NCBI GenBank assembly: GCA_948468535.1
Contig: CAOKIL010000002.1
Coordinates: forward strand, 1-64,000
Origin: an uncultured Eubacteriales bacterium
GTDB taxonomy: Bacteria; Bacillota; Clostridia; Monoglobales; Monoglobaceae
Length of the DNA stretch: 64,000 nt
Direction of reading: 5' to 3'
Within the stretch, counting starts at the first letter, position 1. The number at the start of each line of letters is the position of its first letter. Below the pieces are notes generated by a model that was not told where the DNA came from, ran no database searches, and saw only the letters and a program-made list of their open reading frames with translations. Of this stretch, positions 60,872 to 64,000 are shown one piece after another. The position numbers were made by a program, and so were the translations under genes.

Positions 60872-61240
60872 ATGGCTGATATAACAAAAATTCTTGATGA
60901 AATCAAAGAACTTACACTTATGGAAGTTAATGACCTTGTAAAGGCATTAGAAGAAGAATTCGGCGTAAGCGCAGCTGCTCCAGTAATGGTTGCAGGAGCT
61001 GCAGGCGGCGAAGCTGCTGCTGAAGAGAAGTCAGAGTTTGACGTAATTCTTGCAAATGCAGGAGCACAGAAGATTAAAGTTATCAAGGTTGTTCGTGAGA
61101 TAACAGGTCTTGGTCTTGCTGATGCAAAGGCACTTGTTGATGGTGCTCCGAAGCCGATCAAAGAAGGCGCTGCAAAAGAAGAAGCAGAAGAAATCAAAAC
61201 AAAGCTCGAAGAAGTTGGAGCTCAGGTTGAACTTAAATAA
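60872..61240 (+). CDS. rplL: 50S ribosomal protein L7/L12
   Basis: 122 residues. N-terminal dimer domain ([20 protein letters not shown]), an alanine-rich hinge, and the C-terminal domain [20 protein letters not shown] ... [20 protein letters not shown]. It recruits translation factors. A terminator follows, and rpoB is not next. Confidence 0.97.
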   Translation: MADITKILDEIKELTLMEVNDLVKALEEEFGVSAAAPVMVAGAAGGEAAAEEKSEFDVILANAGAQKIKVIKVVREITGLGLADAKALVDGAPKPIKEGAAKEEAEEIKTKLEEVGAQVELK

Positions 61241-61262
61241 TTTGACTTTATTTTATATCTTA

Positions 61263-61290
61263 GCCGCTGCATTTTGCAGCGGCTTTTTTA
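61263..61290 (+). terminator. rplJL terminator
   Basis: GCCGCTGC/GCAGCGGC around ATTTT-type loop, then TTTTTT. Confidence 0.92.
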
Positions 61291-61304
61291 AAGGGTGAAT
61301 AATA

Positions 61305-61739
61305 TTGAAAATAGTATTGCAAAGAGTTTTAGATGCTTCTGTTAAGATAGAAGATAAAATAGTCGGTAGTATTAAAAATGGTTATTTAATTTTATTGGGA
61401 ATTTCCGATAATGATACAAAAGAAGACATTGAAAAAGCAGTTCAAAAGATTTCTAAGATGCGAATTTTTTCTGATGAAAACGGAAAAACAAACTTGTCAA
61501 TAAGTGATATCAAAGGTGAAGTTTTGGTTGTGTCACAATTTACATTATATGCCGATTGTCGCAAAGGTAACCGACCAAGCTTTGTCAATGCCGGAAAACC
61601 CGAACATGCAGAAAAAATGTATGAGTATTTCATTGAATATTCAAAAGATTACTTTAAAAAGGTTGAAAATGGAATATTTGGTGCAGATATGAAGGTTAAT
61701 TTGACTAATGACGGGCCGTTTACTATTATTTTAGAATAA
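61305..61739 (+). CDS. dtd: D-aminoacyl-tRNA deacylase
   Basis: 144 residues from TTG 61305 (AAAGGGTG upstream). It removes D-amino acids from tRNA. Visible are MKIVLQRVLDASVKIEDKIV, GYLILLGISDND, LVVSQFTLYADCRKGNRPSF (SQFTL is the active-site motif) and the C-terminal VNLTNDGPFTIILE, with the Gly-cisPro-equivalent NDGPFT. It lies where rpoB would normally be. Confidence 0.94.
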   Translation: MKIVLQRVLDASVKIEDKIVGSIKNGYLILLGISDNDTKEDIEKAVQKISKMRIFSDENGKTNLSISDIKGEVLVVSQFTLYADCRKGNRPSFVNAGKPEHAEKMYEYFIEYSKDYFKKVENGIFGADMKVNLTNDGPFTIILE

Positions 61740-61747
61740 TAAAAAAA

Positions 61748-61790
61748 TTATAAGCTCCCCATATAATGAGGAGCTTGTAAAATTTTAATT
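61748..61790. terminator. Terminator between dtd and pfp
   Basis: AAGCTCC/GGAGCTT (61752-61758 and 61770-61776), with an A-run on the left that is a T-run for the minus strand. It serves the convergent phosphofructokinase gene and weakly dtd. Confidence 0.75.
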
Positions 61791-63017
61791 TTAATCTAAA
61801 TATAAGTGTCTCGGCAGACCGTCAACCATGAACGGAATAAGCTCACCGATAATAAGCGGACGGCAGTATGCGATGAATTCATCTGATACATATGTACCGT
61901 CATTAATTATCCATTCATCCGGAATAACCTTCTCTATATTTGCAATCTTATTAACATCATATGTCGATGTAACGATATTATATGGCTCATTTGAAGTTCT
62001 GGTGAAGATAATCATTTTGCCTGTCTCACCGTTTAGTGCAGCCTGTACAGCTTCGCTTCCAACCATAAACGCTTCTGTGATATCACGTCTTGAAACGATA
62101 TGTGATGCACAGCGCTGAAGAGTACTGAATACAATACCTCTTGATTTAATTCCAAGCTGTGCTCCCAAATAATCTGCAAGATAAAGCGCTGTGCCGCCGA
62201 GTGATTTATGACCAAATGAATCTTCAAATGTTGCTTCTTTGTTAGCTTCACAGACATATTCACCATTAGCAAGTTTTATACCCTCTGAAACAGCAATAAT
62301 AACAGATGTCTTTCTTGCCTTAACTTCTTTTACTTTTTCAATAAATTTATCATAGTCAAATACGACCTCAGGTAAATAAATCAAATCGGGGCCCGCACAA
62401 TCTTCAGATCTCGAAAGAGCCGCTGCAGCAGTAAGCCATCCTGCGTTTCTGCCCATTATTTCAACAATTGTTACAGATTCTGACGGATATGTATTTATAT
62501 CACGGATAATCTCTTTCATTGCAGAAGCAATATATTTTGCCGCACTGCCGTATCCCGGAGTGTGGTCTGTTACAGCAAGATCATTGTCTATTGTTTTTGG
62601 TACACCCATAAAACGTATGTCACTGCCTATTTTCATAGCGTAGTTTGACAGTTTTTTAATAGTGTCCATCGAGTCGTTACCGCCAATATAGAAGAAATAT
62701 TTTATATCCATTTCATCCATTATATCAAACAGGAGTTTATAAGTAGATTCACTCTCTTCGACACTCGGCAGCTTATAGCGGCAAGTACCGAGGAATGATG
62801 AAGGAGTACGCTTTAAAAGCTCAATATCCAAATCATTTTTAACATAATCGGACATATCAACAAAGCGACCGTTTAAAAAACCTTCTATACCGTTTCGCAT
62901 GCCATATATTTTCTTGACGCCGGCATCCTTTGCTGCTTTAAACACGCCGACAAGACTCGAATTAATAACTGAAGTAGGACCGCCTGACTGACCTACCACA
63001 ACATTACCATTAATCAT
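61791..63017 (-). CDS. 6-phosphofructokinase, probably PPi-dependent
   Basis: 408 residues from ATG 63017 (AAAGGGGAA upstream). PfkA fold: VVVGQSGGPTSVINSSLVGV, then YIGGNDSMDTIKKL at the donor site and GVPKTIDNDLAVTDHTPGYG with catalytic TIDND. The lysine of PKTIDND and the GGND in place of GGDG point to pyrophosphate rather than ATP as donor. EIMGRNAGWLTAAAAL is the usual fructose-6-phosphate block. Reversible PPi-PFK is common in anaerobes. Donor use is inferred. Confidence 0.9.
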   Translation of the reverse strand: MINGNVVVGQSGGPTSVINSSLVGVFKAAKDAGVKKIYGMRNGIEGFLNGRFVDMSDYVKNDLDIELLKRTPSSFLGTCRYKLPSVEESESTYKLLFDIMDEMDIKYFFYIGGNDSMDTIKKLSNYAMKIGSDIRFMGVPKTIDNDLAVTDHTPGYGSAAKYIASAMKEIIRDINTYPSESVTIVEIMGRNAGWLTAAAALSRSEDCAGPDLIYLPEVVFDYDKFIEKVKEVKARKTSVIIAVSEGIKLANGEYVCEANKEATFEDSFGHKSLGGTALYLADYLGAQLGIKSRGIVFSTLQRCASHIVSRRDITEAFMVGSEAVQAALNGETGKMIIFTRTSNEPYNIVTSTYDVNKIANIEKVIPDEWIINDGTYVSDEFIAYCRPLIIGELIPFMVDGLPRHLYLD

Positions 63018-63320
63018 TTTTCTATTCCCCTTTCGCATATCTGAGAGTTTTGCTAATTAATAATATTTAGGCAAATTTTAATAAAAAACATTATTTTAAG
63101 TATTAAATAATAATATACATTATACAAACTATTATATCAGAATATTCTTACATTTTCAACGTCAAACTGCAAAAAAAATATAGCATTAAATTGGTAAAAA
63201 ACACAATAAACAACATGATGTGAAATGTTAATACAGCATAATTATAAAAACAATTTGGAAAAATAAAATTGGTATTATAATATACTATCTAAATTAAAGA
63301 TATAATGAGGTGAATTTTTT
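63018..63320. other. Intergenic region between pfp and the 64-residue gene
   Basis: About 300 nt of AT-rich sequence holding two divergent starts. I see no structured element or gene. Confidence 0.5.
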
Positions 63321-63515
63321 ATGAAAAAAGCAGTTGAAAGTAAATCAAAAGCCGGTATTAAACAAACCCGAATTGAGGATATAGAGGATAAGTTTGAAAT
63401 GGGTAATTCAATATCATCATATGACTGTACAGGGTTAATTCAAGTTGAGCCTATAGATGATTATGAGCTTGACTCGTATTATGATATATATGATTTTGGC
63501 CCGCCTCATATGTAA
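63321..63515 (+). CDS. Hypothetical protein, 64 residues
   Basis: Not recognised. A basic start (MKKAVESKSKAGIKQTRIED) and a strongly acidic, tyrosine-rich end (DDYELDSYYDIYDFGPPHM). GAGGTG lies 10 nt before the ATG. A terminator-like stem (GTCCGGA repeats, about 63550-63575) follows. Probably expressed, function unknown. Confidence 0.6.
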   Translation: MKKAVESKSKAGIKQTRIEDIEDKFEMGNSISSYDCTGLIQVEPIDDYELDSYYDIYDFGPPHM

Positions 63516-63545
63516 TACTATTGTTTATGTGATTAAACCCTTTTT

Positions 63546-63580
63546 TAAAAGTCCGGACTTTTTCCGGACTTTTCCGGTTT
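63546..63580 (+). terminator. Terminator after the 64-residue gene
   Basis: AAAAGTCCGG and CCGGACTTTT around a short T-rich loop; a second CCGG follows. Confidence 0.8.
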
Positions 63581-63677
63581 GGTTTTATTATATAAGTTTT
63601 AAAACATCAAAATAATATTGTCTGTGACTGTATTTTATGTTATAATCTATGTAACAATTTCAAAAGAGGTAAAATGT

Positions 63678-64000
63678 ATGTCAAAAATATTAGTTATAGC
63701 GGAAAAACCATCAGTCGGCCGCGAGCTTGCCCGTGTTCTCGGGTGCAAAAATAAGGGAGACGGATGTCTGATTGGAAATAAATACATAGTAATATGGGCA
63801 CTTGGGCACCTTGTTACATTATCAGACCCTGAGGAATATGGCGATGAATATAAAACATGGAGCCTTGAAACTTTGCCTATGCTTCCGCACCCGATGAAGC
63901 TTGAGGTTATTCGTCAGACTTCAAAACAGTATAATTCCATTAAACGTCAGCTTAAAAATTCAGAGGTTAAATCTATAATAATAGCAACCGATGCAGGACG
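63678..64000 (+). CDS. topB: DNA topoisomerase III (type IA), partial
   Basis: About 107 residues before the right edge, starting at ATG 63678 with AGAGG upstream (the ATG 4 nt earlier is out of frame). MSKILVIAEKPSVGRELARV is the TOPRIM start of type IA topoisomerases with its catalytic glutamate, and IWALGHLVTLSDPEEYGDEY plus IIIATDAGR (the TOPRIM DxD region begins here) are typical of TopB. Confidence 0.9.
   Translation, partial: MSKILVIAEKPSVGRELARVLGCKNKGDGCLIGNKYIVIWALGHLVTLSDPEEYGDEYKTWSLETLPMLPHPMKLEVIRQTSKQYNSIKRQLKNSEVKSIIIATDAG

Overview
This window looks like chromosome from a low-to-medium GC, anaerobic, Gram-positive-lineage bacterium of the class Clostridia (Bacillota). The evidence is the gene set: a PolC-type replicase, DnaD and DnaI-like primosome proteins, YidD/RnpA/RpmH next to dnaA, Soj/Spo0J, an ECF RibU, QueH, a GTP-type PEP carboxykinase, a PPi-type phosphofructokinase and an S-layer-homology protein. 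TTG starts are frequent (dnaA, pyrG, argC, rplJ, dtd). I cannot name the genus.

Layout. 0-2.9 kb, minus strand: GNAT acetyltransferase (cut by the window edge), argF, argD and a small Cys-rich protein. 2.9-11.2 kb: half of the classical origin neighbourhood, jag-yidC-yidD-rnpA-rpmH (minus) diverging from dnaA (plus). dnaA is followed by mnmE, a DnaD-domain gene and a DnaC/DnaI-like helicase loader, not by dnaN-recF-gyrB. 11.3-26.6 kb, minus: a long envelope-polysaccharide cluster (two GT2 transferases, four multi-membrane GT-C-like proteins, one acyltransferase), a PaaK-type CoA ligase and a 1020-residue SLH protein. 26.8-38.1 kb: pyrG, panBCD with a structured leader, GTP-PEPCK, an MreB/Mbl homologue, an MsmK-type ABC ATPase, argC-argB and an L,D-transpeptidase-like gene. 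38.3-46.4 kb: rsmG, tRNA-Asp/Thr, an XRE regulator, a hairpin-rich stretch with a candidate type I toxin-antitoxin locus, ribU, polC and ispG. 46.5-56.3 kb: housekeeping genes (queH, serS, parB-parA, rdgB, rsmA, tRNA-Arg, tRNA-Leu, tRNA-fMet) between two accessory islands full of small RNA-like elements and repeats. 57.7-64 kb: rpmG-secE-nusG-rplK-rplA-rplJ-rplL, dtd, a phosphofructokinase and the start of topB.

The most interesting material is in the two islands (46.8-47.9 and 55.6-56.3 kb). Three copies of one structured element (N1, N2, N3; minus strand) each have a TTTACA-17-TATACT/TATATT promoter, two long stems that keep pairing although their sequences differ between copies, a similar core and an intrinsic terminator. 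They look like a family of about 165-nt noncoding RNAs that I do not recognise. Two of them face a second small-RNA family (s1, s2; plus strand) in the same convergent arrangement. A separate antitoxin-like RNA family has one copy opposite a 20-residue membrane peptide (40.0-40.3 kb). Its second copy is joined to a truncated RelE-like toxin beside a phd antitoxin gene (47.7-48.2 kb).

Several nearly universal Bacillota gene strings are broken here while their parts lie within tens of kilobases: dnaA without dnaN; mnmE, rsmG and parAB separated; ispG-polC without dxr-rseP; rplL without rpoB. This suggests a heavily rearranged chromosome.
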